A DNA stretch of 25,106 nucleotides from an uncultured Clostridia bacterium. Its GTDB lineage: Bacteria; Bacillota; Clostridia; TANB77; CAG-508. Below, piece after piece: positions 1 through 6,769 of the stretch. Under the pieces are notes generated by a model that was not told the DNA's origin, ran no database searches, and was given only the letters and a program-made list of their open reading frames with translations. The translations under genes and the position numbers were made by a program. Where the stretch lies: the NCBI GenBank assembly GCA_944392065.1, contig CALXVO010000004.1, positions 1 through 25,106 on the forward strand, in the 5' to 3' direction. Positions within the stretch are counted from its first letter, which is position 1; each line of letters opens with the position of its first letter.

Positions 1-919
1 TTCCATTTAATGTAACATTAGAATTTTTTGTTCCTTCTATTTTAAATGGTCCTACTATATAGTTATTTCCTGACTCTTGCAATGTACTTTCTAAATTTTT
101 TGTCAATGTATATCCTGTATTTGTTGTTGGTACATAACCTTTCTCTGCTTCTGCTAATGCAGTATCTACTAAGTAATTATATAAAGTTATTGCATCTAAA
201 GCTCTATAATATCCTTCATCTCCCCAATATTCTTCCGCACTTAGAGCAATGTAGTTATAATCTTCATCTATTCCTGGATCTAAAGTTACATATAATTCAA
301 AAGTATCACTTCCATCCATTTCTACATCATAGCTACTTCCCGTATTAGTAAAATGCCATATTGCTAATTGTTGTACTACATCTATATCATCATCTGTTAG
401 GCTTGTATTGTTTAACCCTGCTGCATTTAATAGTGTTGTTCTATATTCATCTGCTGTATCTCTTACCGTATCATTTGCACCTGGAGCTGGTGCCACATAG
501 GCGTGTTCTAATATCCATAGCAAAGCACTATATGTTGTGCTATCGGTAGGTAATACTTTTCTGTATATATCATTTGAATTAATAAAGTCAGAATCTGTCA
601 TATCAAAATATCTAGTATATGGCCTTACTGTAGGTGCTCCATTTCCAAATTCTGATGACCCAAATCCTGGTCCTGCTTTTAAACAATAAATGGTATTATC
701 ATAACTAACTGGCGCATCATTGCTGTCGCTAGTTGCCTCTACAATTTTCCATATGTTTTTTCCTAATGCACGATAACCATATCCAGTGCTTCTTAATTGC
801 TTTATAGTAAGATATTTTGGCTCCGATGCAGTTGCTGCATTGGATACATTGAAAATGCTTACTAGCATTATTGTTAATAAAGTTATTATGATTATAAAAG
901 CTAATTTTTTAAGTTTCAT
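1..919 (-). CDS. Thioester-domain (TQXA-type) surface adhesin, 3' end outside window
   Basis: Only the first 306 residues are in the window. Residues 1-29 form a signal peptide (KLKK, hydrophobic core, then NVSNAA). The mature part carries both marks of a Gram-positive thioester adhesin domain: a cysteine in YCLKAGPG (Cys79) and the QQLAIW motif (Gln184), which matches the TQXAIW consensus. In this family Cys and Gln form an internal thioester that bonds covalently to host or surface amines. ATG at 919 is preferred over ATG at 925, because AGGTGG then sits 8 nt upstream instead of 2-3. The rest is probably a long stalk with Cna-B repeats and a sortase signal, but that lies outside. A three-box 11-bp direct repeat lies upstream at 1102-1129. 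The identification rests on both motifs being present at plausible spacing. Confidence 0.85.
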   Translation of the reverse strand, partial: MKLKKLAFIIIITLLTIMLVSIFNVSNAATASEPKYLTIKQLRSTGYGYRALGKNIWKIVEATSDSNDAPVSYDNTIYCLKAGPGFGSSEFGNGAPTVRPYTRYFDMTDSDFINSNDIYRKVLPTDSTTYSALLWILEHAYVAPAPGANDTVRDTADEYRTTLLNAAGLNNTSLTDDDIDVVQQLAIWHFTNTGSSYDVEMDGSDTFELYVTLDPGIDEDYNYIALSAEEYWGDEGYYRALDAITLYNYLVDTALAEAEKGYVPTTNTGYTLTKNLESTLQESGNNYIVGPFKIEGTKNSNVTLNG

Positions 920-1101
920 ATCCATTACCACCTTTTAATTCTTTTACCTTTCTCCTTTTTAACCCTTCTAATATCATATATTCTATATTTTACTTGCCTT
1001 TTTTTACTAAGTCAATAGCAATATTTTCCTTACTTTTCCTATATTAAAAAGGTTTTTAAATTATTCTTACGGGTATATAATTTTGGGTTTTCGTCCAAAA
1101 T

Positions 1102-1139
1102 ATTACAATCATATTACAATTATATTACATTTTTGTAAT
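1102..1139 (-). promoter_or_regulatory. Phased ATTACA direct repeats, candidate response-regulator operator
   Basis: ATTACA occurs at 1102-1107, 1113-1118 and 1124-1129, exactly 11 bp apart. It is followed by an inverted TGTAAT at 1134-1139, so 1124-1139 is also a palindrome with a 4-nt centre. It lies about 180 bp upstream of the adhesin start. The same motif with the same phasing recurs at 20185-20212 and 21674-21712. An 11-bp direct repeat is the known binding geometry of PhoB/OmpR-family regulators; the identity of the regulator is inference. Confidence 0.5.
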
Positions 1140-1248
1140 ATTTTCAATGGTTTTGGCTTTTTTTATAGGCAAACTGTTACTACAAATCACAGCCTATTCT
1201 AAAATGTCAATGGAAGGATCAATTTTCCCTCCTACTACTAAAAATTAC

Positions 1249-1265
1249 TGCAATTTTATTGCAAC
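1249..1265. repeat. 17-bp direct repeat, copy 1
   Basis: TGCAATTTTATTGCAAC is found here and again, identically and in the same orientation, at 4475-4491. Both copies are preceded by AT-rich sequence containing further TGCAAT words. The two copies bracket the accessory patch, so they could be remnants of an attachment site or of a duplication. Confidence 0.4.
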
Positions 1266-1422
1266 CAGATAATTTATATTTTATTTATTTATACCAAAAA
1301 ATTAATTGTAAATTTTTACTATGTTCGCTTGTTTTTTATTGTAAAATATTGTAATATGTTAGCAACCTTTTCATTGACAGAAAGGCAATCCTTACTCAAG
1401 GGTAGAAAGGGGGTTACATACT

Positions 1423-1524
1423 ATGTCATCATACGACTTAATCTTACGATTAATTGAAATGTTACTTGCTGAAAAAGACAAGAACTACCAATTAAGAGAT
1501 GAAAAGATGAATGACAAAGACTAG
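1423..1524 (+). CDS. 33-aa microprotein of unknown function
   Basis: A short plus-strand ORF starting MSSYDLILRLIEMLL and ending in a charged tail (EKDKNYQLRDEKMNDKD). Support comes from a very strong Shine-Dalgarno AAAGGGGG at 1406-1413, 9 nt before the ATG, and from a terminator hairpin at 1547-1576 just after the stop. The N-terminal half is amphipathic rather than a clear membrane helix. The strong ribosome site, small size and isolated unit resemble type I toxin or holin-like peptide genes, but the sequence is not a convincing member of those families. Part of the leader and start (TATGTC..CATACGAC) is echoed at about 1664-1680, where it opens a 10-codon reading frame. Function unknown. 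Confidence 0.5.
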   Translation: MSSYDLILRLIEMLLAEKDKNYQLRDEKMNDKD

Positions 1525-1546
1525 GTTGCATACATAGTCGAAAGTG

Positions 1547-1576
1547 GGAACAAATTGCAGTTTGTTTCTGCTTTTT
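1547..1576 (+). terminator. Terminator after the microprotein
   Basis: GGAACAAA (1547-1554) pairs with TTTGTTTC (1561-1568), including one G-U pair, around loop TTGCAG, followed by T5 at 1572-1576. It ends the plus-strand unit starting at 1423. Confidence 0.55.
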
Positions 1577-1620
1577 ATTGTTATAGACAACAAAGTCAGA
1601 TTAGTTTCTTATTTTAGCAT

Positions 1621-1652
1621 AAAAAAGTATGTGTAATTGCAGTTACACACAC
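1621..1652 (-). terminator. Minus-strand terminator with the same TTGCAG loop
   Basis: GTATGTGTAA (1627-1636) pairs with TTACACACAC (1643-1652) at 9 of 10 positions around loop TTGCAG. Reading on the minus strand it is followed by T6 (plus-strand A6 at 1621-1626). It would end transcripts coming from the pseudogene or the zinc-ribbon operon. The hexaloop is identical to that of the neighbouring plus-strand terminator. Confidence 0.55.
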
Positions 1653-1990
1653 CAGTTACATATATGTCTCATACGACCTATGAAACATTTGCTTAAGCTA
1701 AATATATAATAACATCTTTTTTTGTATTTGTCAAATATTTTTTGAATGCTAAACACTTTTGTAGATATTGTTGTTTCTTCTTTAGATATTGATATATCTG
1801 CAATAGGTTGTCCCTGGTATCTTGCTTGTATTAAAATTGTATCTGCTGGGGTAGAGGGTACATCTGATAAATAGAATTGTATTGCCTCATATTTCTTAAT
1901 TTGTTTGTAGAATTGCTCTAGTAGTGCCTTGTTATCTGTTAGTGTTTCTGATATTTTCTCATAAGTTTGTTGCCAGTCCTTTGACTTCTT
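1643..1990 (-). pseudogene. 5'-truncated gene fragment, possible HTH regulator
   Basis: A reading frame of about 115 codons opens just after a TAG at 1991-1993 and has no usable start codon near its 5' end. The translation looks like real protein: SKDWQQTYEKISETLTDNK, then KKYEAIQFYLSDVPSTPADT, then IQARYQGQPIADISISKEE and TISTKVFSIQKIFDKY. The last part, a short helix, an RYQGQPIADIS turn and a TISTKVFSIQKIF helix, is reminiscent of the helix-turn-helix of phage or ICE sigma-like regulators. That assignment is tentative. The final 25 codons look like read-through into non-coding DNA and the terminator stem. Most likely the decayed 3' part of a mobile-element gene. Confidence 0.45.
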
Positions 1991-2130
1991 CTATATTTAA
2001 GGAAAGGTATAAAACGTTGAACTATACTTTGTGGGTAGAATAGCCAAAATAAGAGCAATAATTACGTAATTTTACTATGGTTGCTATGGCAGGTATAATA
2101 TAAATCCACTATTTCTAGTGGACTTATATC

Positions 2131-3612
2131 TTAATAATAATCTTCTACTTCTATTATATGGTCGCAAGTAAAAGTTAAGTTATTTCTTACTAATTCTTGA
2201 AGTGAATATGTAATTCTTAGAATTACAGTATTATCTCTAAATTCTATTGTTCCATCTACGCCACTCATATCTGTATCATCTGTATTAAAAGTAGCAAAAG
2301 TAGCGTTTTGCATAGTAGCTGTTATATCTTCTATTAAGCACATTCTATATATTCCTAAATCAAAAGTGAAAGTGTTGTTGTTTATATCAACTTTCTTTAT
2401 ATTTACTTCATTAGCTCCCTCTGTTTCATCTGTCCAGTGACCTAATACTACATTTTGCAGTAAATATTTCGTATATGTGCCATTCTCTGTGATAAGTTTA
2501 TCATTATCAATAGTTAAGTCCTCACTTTGTATTTCTAAATCCACGACATTAAACATAATATTATATTGCTTTTCGTAGGTTATATGTACTTTACTTCCTT
2601 GACGAGTGTATGTTCCTTGTCTGATAATAACCCTTTTTCCTACTTCTACATATTGTACTTGAGTACCTTGAATTATATAATATTTTACATCTCCACTCTC
2701 AATGTTTTCGAATAGCATATACATACCGTTTAATCCTGTCGTATCTGTTGCTTCTAACAATGTTGGTTTCTCTACATTTGTATCTTGGTGCATTGTGAAT
2801 GTGCACTTGGTACCAACTGGAATATATTGAGATGATGAGTTTGTTATTTCTAAATCTATTTGATTATCTTTAAGTTCTAATGTTCCATATACTCCTTGAT
2901 AATCTCTATCAATCCATTCTTCACTTGTATTAAAGGTTGCCACGTTACCAGCTTGAATTGAAGCAGTTAGGTGTTCTACCGTAATAAATCCATTTACATA
3001 TAAGTTAATTGAAAAACTAATGTCATCTCTATATATTTTTTCTATTTCTATACTATTTCTTTCATCTTCACTAGAATACCATTCTCCAATGTATTTCTCT
3101 ACTATTAAGTCATTAGACTTTACATATACATAATTATTCGTGTTTTGGCTATCTAACAATTTATTTTCTTCATCTATAATTAACTCTTTATTTGTACTAA
3201 TTGCTTCCGCTGGTAAGTCTGGGTTACTGTGGTCATAATACTCTGTAAACGTTATTTTTATTATCTTATCATCTTTAGTATATGTTCCATTATATTCATC
3301 TAAACCTTGGCAATACTCAACCTTTCCGTTATAGAACGAATACCATTCAACATCTCCAGAATTTTTGTCATATATTAAGGGGTAATATCTTCCCTCAAAG
3401 TCATCATTGCTCTCTACTATTTCAGTATTCACATTATCTCCGTTTCTAAAGAATAAGAAATATGCTCCTGCTCCTAATAATGATAGAATTATTACTATTA
3501 TGATTATACCTATTATTTTTCTTTTCTTCTTGTTATGCTTTAGCTTCTTTCCACACTTTGTACAATATACGTTTTCTTCTCCATTTTCTTGTCCGCATCT
3601 TTTGCACTTCAT
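2131..3612 (-). CDS. Zinc-ribbon membrane protein with two repeated extracytoplasmic domains
   Basis: The 493-aa protein begins with a zinc ribbon (CKRCG at residues 3-7, CTKCG at 17-21), a basic linker (KHNKKKRK) and one membrane helix at about 33-55, so the ribbon is cytoplasmic and some 435 residues lie outside. The outer part contains two related beta-rich modules. One, about 170-280, includes GEWYSSEDE, LTASIQAGNVATFNT and YGTLELKDNQIDLEI. The other, about 385-490, includes GHWTDETEG, ITATMQNATFATFNT and DGTIEFRDNTVILRI. They clearly arose by duplication. GGAGG sits 6 nt before the ATG. It lies 13 nt downstream of another zinc-ribbon gene, forming a two-gene operon. Such zinc-ribbon membrane proteins are common in Clostridia, but no function is established for this one. 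Confidence 0.8.
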   Translation of the reverse strand: MKCKRCGQENGEENVYCTKCGKKLKHNKKKRKIIGIIIIVIILSLLGAGAYFLFFRNGDNVNTEIVESNDDFEGRYYPLIYDKNSGDVEWYSFYNGKVEYCQGLDEYNGTYTKDDKIIKITFTEYYDHSNPDLPAEAISTNKELIIDEENKLLDSQNTNNYVYVKSNDLIVEKYIGEWYSSEDERNSIEIEKIYRDDISFSINLYVNGFITVEHLTASIQAGNVATFNTSEEWIDRDYQGVYGTLELKDNQIDLEITNSSSQYIPVGTKCTFTMHQDTNVEKPTLLEATDTTGLNGMYMLFENIESGDVKYYIIQGTQVQYVEVGKRVIIRQGTYTRQGSKVHITYEKQYNIMFNVVDLEIQSEDLTIDNDKLITENGTYTKYLLQNVVLGHWTDETEGANEVNIKKVDINNNTFTFDLGIYRMCLIEDITATMQNATFATFNTDDTDMSGVDGTIEFRDNTVILRITYSLQELVRNNLTFTCDHIIEVEDYY

Positions 3613-3625
3613 AAATAACCTCCAC

Positions 3626-3988
3626 TTATTTGAATACTCCTGTTACTATTAGGACACCTATAAATGAATTTACAATTGTAATGACTAAGCCAGCAGTATT
3701 TAATATCATAGATACTTCAGCTTGTGTGAATTTACTATTTATTGGTCTTGGTTTCTTATTCTCTCTTACAGAGAATATAAGACCTATGATACTAACTGGA
3801 AATCCTATTATTGGCAAATACCATGCTAAACAACTAATAATACCTAAAACAAAGCCTGTTACATTACTGCCCTCTCTTATAAAAGTAGTGCTTTCGTTAT
3901 TCTCTGTGCTTATATGTGTACTCTTACCACACTTAGCACAAAATTCTTCTCCGTCCTTAATTTCATTACCACATTTACTACAATACAT
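3626..3988 (-). CDS. Zinc-ribbon plus two-helix membrane protein (DUF4190-like)
   Basis: The 120-aa protein has a zinc ribbon at the N-terminus (CSKCG at residues 3-7, CAKCG at 18-22) followed by two hydrophobic segments, about 43-69 (GFVLGIISCLAWYLPIIGFP) and about 92-117. The short charged loop between them contains RENKKPRP and FTQAEVSMILN. This is the usual layout of zinc-ribbon DUF4190-type proteins. The start is supported by GGGGGAA 6 nt upstream of the ATG and by a good promoter at 4072-4100. It is the first gene of an operon with the 493-aa zinc-ribbon protein. Function unknown; the shared ribbon suggests the two proteins interact or respond to the same signal. Confidence 0.8.
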   Translation of the reverse strand: MYCSKCGNEIKDGEEFCAKCGKSTHISTENNESTTFIREGSNVTGFVLGIISCLAWYLPIIGFPVSIIGLIFSVRENKKPRPINSKFTQAEVSMILNTAGLVITIVNSFIGVLIVTGVFK

Positions 3989-4071
3989 AATTATTCCCCC
4001 TTATGTATTAAGTTATCCTATACTTCTATAATAATAGTCTAACTTATATTACTGTTTAATCAGTTACCTTA

Positions 4072-4100
4072 ATTATAACAATAATAGTTTAATTGTTCAA
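4072..4100 (-). promoter_or_regulatory. Promoter of the zinc-ribbon operon
   Basis: On the minus strand TTGAAC (4095-4100) and TATAAT (4072-4077) are separated by exactly 17 nt, with an extended TGT before the -10. An inverted repeat, AACAAT..ATTGTT at 4078-4098, overlaps the spacer and -35 and is a plausible operator. The truncated XRE gene diverges from here. Confidence 0.7.
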
Positions 4101-4181
4101 GTATTGTTTATATGTTTTAAATAATTGCTTTCTTAATATTAAGTGCCATTTTGGGTACAATTCTTTAGAGGTGTATAATTT

Positions 4182-4307
4182 ATGGAATTTGAGAAGTCTA
4201 ATATTTTACAGGTTATTGGCTCTAATATAAAACGTGCTAGGTTATTGAGAGGTCTTACTCAAGAGGCTTTGAGTGAAGCTTTCATTCTCCATAGGCTTAC
4301 TCCTTAA
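4182..4307 (+). pseudogene. Truncated XRE-family helix-turn-helix regulator
   Basis: A 41-codon frame, ATG at 4182, encodes MEFEKSNILQ, then VIGSNIKRARLLRGLTQEAL and SEA, then ends after an unrelated tail, FILHRLTP. The core matches the first two helices of an XRE/Cro-type DNA-binding domain (NIKRARLLRGLTQEAL). The recognition helix and everything after are missing, so this is a deletion remnant. A good Shine-Dalgarno (AGAGGTG) lies 8 nt upstream. It diverges from the zinc-ribbon operon, which suggests that a complete regulator once controlled that promoter or a lost mobile element. Confidence 0.65.
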
Positions 4308-4526
4308 TCTTAAAATTTACTTCCTTAACTATAAATCTTATATGAAGAATTTTCTTGTGCTTATAGAATTATAACTTGAGTAACATTACTTATTTTATTG
4401 CAATTATAGAGTGAGTATTAGATGTTTCCGTTGGTACTACTGGGTTTGGTTTATTGCATTTTACTGCAATTTATTGCAATTTTATTGCAACGTCCGTGAT
4501 ATTCTGTGTTACTCTGTGTTAAGAGC
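4308..4526. other. Non-coding remnant region after the XRE fragment
   Basis: No gene is seen. It contains the second copy of the 17-bp direct repeat (4475-4491), preceded by further TGCAAT words from 4455 on. It probably marks the edge of a deleted mobile segment. Confidence 0.35.
4475..4491. repeat. 17-bp direct repeat, copy 2
   Basis: Identical to 1249-1265 (TGCAATTTTATTGCAAC), same orientation, 3226 bp apart. The immediate left context here has a further partial copy (TTACTGCAATTTATTGCAA). Confidence 0.4.
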
Positions 4527-4553
4527 AAAAAAAATTACTGTCCTGTCAGACAG
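4527..4553 (-). terminator. Terminator of the tRNA unit
   Basis: On the minus strand CTGTC (4549-4553) pairs with GACAG (4538-4542) around a 6-nt loop, followed by TAA and T8 (plus-strand A8 at 4527-4534). It lies about 75 nt after the tRNA-Cys 3' end. Confidence 0.6.
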
Positions 4554-4568
4554 CATTTTCAACACTTT

Positions 4569-4608
4569 GGGTTATATTGTGATACTTGGTATCACTTTAT
4601 AATAACCC
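4569..4608. repeat. Two-tier inverted repeat downstream of tRNA-Cys
   Basis: Inner arms GTGATAC (4579-4585) and GTATCAC (4589-4595) are perfect with a 3-nt loop. Outer arms GGGTTAT (4569-4575) and ATAACCC (4602-4608) are also perfect. There is no U-tract next to it, so it is more likely a 3' processing or stabilising structure of the tRNA precursor than a terminator. Confidence 0.5.
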
Positions 4609-4625
4609 TTAAAAATGTTATGATA

Positions 4626-4699
4626 TGGAGGCGACACCCGGATTCGAACCGGGGATCAGAGTTTTGCAGACTCGTGCCTTACCACTTGGCTATATCGCC
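4626..4699 (-). tRNA. tRNA-Cys (GCA)
   Basis: The minus strand gives a 74-nt cloverleaf with encoded CCA. The acceptor is GGCGATA pairing with TGTCGCC, the anticodon loop is CTGCAAA (anticodon GCA) on a GAGT/ACTC stem, and the T arm contains GGTTCGAATCC. The discriminator base is U, as expected for tRNA-Cys. Confidence 0.95.
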
Positions 4700-4763
4700 A
4701 TTTATAATATATATATGCAGTACTTATAATTTTAATTCCATTTTCCTATTAGATAAGAAAGGC

Positions 4764-4909
4764 ATTTCGCCAGGTCAGTCTCTGGAGCAACGGCGAAATA
4801 CATGTCCTCGCTTTGCTCGGACGGCCCAAAGTAGCCTAACCTTGTTGTATACGGAAAAATCGTTTAAAGTACTGAAATATCAAGAAAAGAGTCGATTTTT
4901 CCTATACAA
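4764..4909 (-). other. GC-rich structured spacer between two tRNA genes
   Basis: A region of about 150 nt between the tRNAs, built of inverted repeats. ATTTCGCC (4764-4771) faces GGCGAAAT (4792-4799), with CCAG/CTGG inside. GTCC (4804-4807) faces GGAC (4819-4822). A long stem is formed by 4845-4862 with 4893-4909: 17 pairs with one bulged C and a 30-nt loop. Positions 4760-4841 are about 56% G+C, far above the surroundings. In AT-rich genomes such islands are typical of structured RNA or of small repeated elements. No known RNA family is recognised. Confidence 0.5.
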
Positions 4910-4915
4910 TAAAAA

Positions 4916-4991
4916 TGGAGCGGGAAACGGGGTTCAAACCCGCGACCTCTGCCTTGGCAAGGCAGCGCTCTATCAACTGAGCTATTCCCGC
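4916..4991 (-). tRNA. tRNA-Gly (GCC)
   Basis: The minus strand gives a 76-nt cloverleaf with encoded CCA. The acceptor is GCGGGAA pairing with TTCCCGC, the D arm contains AGCTCAGTTGATAGAGC, the anticodon stem-loop is CTGCC TTGCCAA GGCAG (anticodon GCC), and the T arm contains GGTTTGAACCC. Confidence 0.95.
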
Positions 4992-5064
4992 ATAAATAAA
5001 TATAATAGCAAATTATTTGTTTTTGGTACTGTCCTCAAAATGGACAATTGACAGAACAATTATT

Positions 5065-5093
5065 ATAATAGCAAATTATTGAGAAAAAGTCAA
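5065..5093 (-). promoter_or_regulatory. Promoter of the tRNA-Gly/tRNA-Cys unit
   Basis: On the minus strand TTGACT (5088-5093), 17 nt, then TATTAT (5065-5070) with extended TGC. A short hairpin, TGTCC/GGACA, lies in the leader at 5030-5046. The AATTTGCTATTATA sequence around the -10 recurs at about 5005-5018, again upstream of tRNA-Gly. Confidence 0.7.
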
Positions 5094-5159
5094 TAATAAT
5101 AAGAATAATTTTTTTGTGCGTTACTAGATGTTGCTATTCAGCATAAATTTGTAGTATAC

Positions 5160-5213
5160 GTCTTAGTAGTATGTATATTTAGAAAATTTTTGAAATATAC
5201 ATACTACTAAGAC
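5160..5213. repeat. Perfect 21-bp inverted repeat
   Basis: Positions 5160-5180 and 5193-5213 are exact reverse complements over 21 bp (TCTTAGTAGTATGTATATTT in the left arm, plus one G-C pair), with a 12-nt loop. It lies downstream of the carboxypeptidase gene and upstream of the tRNA promoter. No U-tract follows in either direction, so a simple intrinsic terminator is unlikely. It could be a small mobile element end, a protein-binding palindrome or a strong RNA hairpin. Confidence 0.7.
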
Positions 5214-5248
5214 ATAGTTGTAAAATTAAATTCTATACTGGACAGTAA

Positions 5249-6769
5249 CTACCAAATAATGCTTACTTTTATGATACATTCTATAAACTCTATTAAGTAA
5301 TCTTCCACTCCTTTTTTTCTTATCTCTCTTTCATTATATATATTTAATATTTCGATTACCTCTTCATCTAGCTTAATTTTTAAATTTGCGATAATCTTTC
5401 CTCTCTCTACTGGTGCTTCTAAATAAAATACAGAATTAACCTCTATATCTATTTTATCTTTTTTATCCTTTCTTATTGCCATTGCCTCATATGCAAGGTC
5501 TTCTAAATACAGTTTTACCTCGTTTTCTATTCCTTTATTCACATATATTCTACCTTGGTTTATTTCTTGCCATTCTCTAAACTTGTTTTCTACAATTTCT
5601 TTTATATTTATTATTTCAAAATTTTGGTATGCATAATTTATTAGTTTAATTGTATCTGCTGTTCTTTGTTTTGTAGTATCTGCTCCAATAATTACTGTTA
5701 TAATATCTAAATCATCTCTCTTACATGCTGTAACCAAGCATCTGCCTGCACCATTTGTAAAACCGGTTTTTACTCCATATACGCCAGATATGCTTCCTAA
5801 TAATTGATTTGTATTGTTAATTGCTTTTGCATATCCATTAATATATATGGTTGTTGTTTTGGTAGATACAATTTGTCTAAATTTGTCTATTTTTAATGCA
5901 TAATCTGCCATTTTAGCAAGTTCATATGCTGTAGTATAATGTCCTTCCGTATCTAGCCCATGTGGAACCACGAAGTGGGAATTCACAAGACCCATCTCTT
6001 TTGCCTTGTTGTTCATCATTTCTGCGAAGCCTTCTATACTCCCTCCCACATATGTAGCTAAAGCCACTGCTGCATCATTTCCAGATCGAAGCATTAAACC
6101 ATATAGCAAATCATTTACTGTTATCTTGTCATTCTTTTTTAACCCCAATCTTGACCCACCAATGCTTGCTGCTTTTGAATCTATTGTAACAATATCTTTC
6201 AAATTTGCATTTTCTAATACTACAATAGCAGTTAAAATTTTGGTAGTACTAGCCATAGGAGTTTGCTTATTTCTGTTTTTTTCATACAAAATTCTTCCAG
6301 ATGCTCTATCGTAAATCAATGCTATTCTGGAGTCTACATCAAGTTCTTCTGTATTAGAACTAGTTTGTATTACTTCGTTTTGTATTTTACCAATATCTAA
6401 AGCTTCATCTTCTTCATCATCCTCAATTATTGCATTAAAAGCTTCATCTTCTTCATCTAATGATTCTTCATTATCCTCAATTTTTGCGTTAAGAATGTTG
6501 TTTTCTTCATTATTTTTTTCATTTACTTGGCTTTTTTCATTATTTGCTAACATTATCTTTTCTATTTTTAAAGCATTTAAATTACTTACCATATTTACTG
6601 CATTAACTTTATTCAAACATGATAGTATTATAAAAAACATGATAAAAATTGCCATTATTTTATTTATATTGGCATATTTTTTGTTAAAAGATTCTTTTAC
6701 ATCAATTTTTTTCTTGACTGTGCATGGTTTTATTTGTTTTATTATATTCTTTTTTGCTTTTTGGTTCAT
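5249..6769 (-). CDS. D-alanyl-D-alanine carboxypeptidase, PBP5/S11 family
   Basis: The S11 peptidase trims the terminal D-Ala of peptidoglycan stem peptides outside the membrane. All three active-site motifs are present: STTK (Ser174, Lys177), SGN (229-231) and KTG (334-336), followed by the PBP5 C-terminal domain. Start: ATG at 6769 with AGAAGGTG 8 nt upstream; a GTG 12 nt earlier would be inside the ribosome site. Odd points: about 145 residues precede the catalytic domain. They include a basic cytoplasmic segment, one membrane helix (37-56) and an extremely acidic linker (90-125) with an internal duplication (NAKIEDNEE.., NAIIEDDEE..). The gene follows the T4SS operon, and its ribosome site lies in that operon's terminator hairpin. 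It may serve general wall maturation or help T4SS passage through the wall. Confidence 0.9.
   Translation of the reverse strand: MNQKAKKNIIKQIKPCTVKKKIDVKESFNKKYANINKIMAIFIMFFIILSCLNKVNAVNMVSNLNALKIEKIMLANNEKSQVNEKNNEENNILNAKIEDNEESLDEEDEAFNAIIEDDEEDEALDIGKIQNEVIQTSSNTEELDVDSRIALIYDRASGRILYEKNRNKQTPMASTTKILTAIVVLENANLKDIVTIDSKAASIGGSRLGLKKNDKITVNDLLYGLMLRSGNDAAVALATYVGGSIEGFAEMMNNKAKEMGLVNSHFVVPHGLDTEGHYTTAYELAKMADYALKIDKFRQIVSTKTTTIYINGYAKAINNTNQLLGSISGVYGVKTGFTNGAGRCLVTACKRDDLDIITVIIGADTTKQRTADTIKLINYAYQNFEIINIKEIVENKFREWQEINQGRIYVNKGIENEVKLYLEDLAYEAMAIRKDKKDKIDIEVNSVFYLEAPVERGKIIANLKIKLDEEVIEILNIYNEREIRKKGVEDYLIEFIECIIKVSIIW

Larger units (their letters stand above)
926..1422. other. Intergenic region between adhesin and microprotein
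   Basis: About 500 bases without a supported gene. It holds the leader of the adhesin, the phased ATTACA boxes (1102-1139), one copy of a 17-bp direct repeat (1249-1265) and the upstream region of the microprotein at 1423. In that upstream region TTGTTT and TAATAT lie 17 nt apart around 1330-1357 on the plus strand, a weak promoter candidate. On the minus strand TTATAT (1075-1080) is a possible -10 for the adhesin, with no recognisable -35. Confidence 0.5.

Noticed and set aside
46..549. Plus-strand frames of 100 and 62 codons at the left edge
   Set aside because: They lie opposite the adhesin, whose signal peptide and thioester motifs are clear; their Leu/His/Tyr-rich translations are typical shadow sequence.
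4506..5051. 181-codon plus-strand frame across the tRNA genes
   Set aside because: It is antisense to both tRNAs; the RRHPDSNRG segment is the well-known false translation of a reversed tRNA gene.
5160..5213. Intrinsic terminator of the carboxypeptidase gene
   Set aside because: The stem is strong but neither strand has a U-tract next to it.
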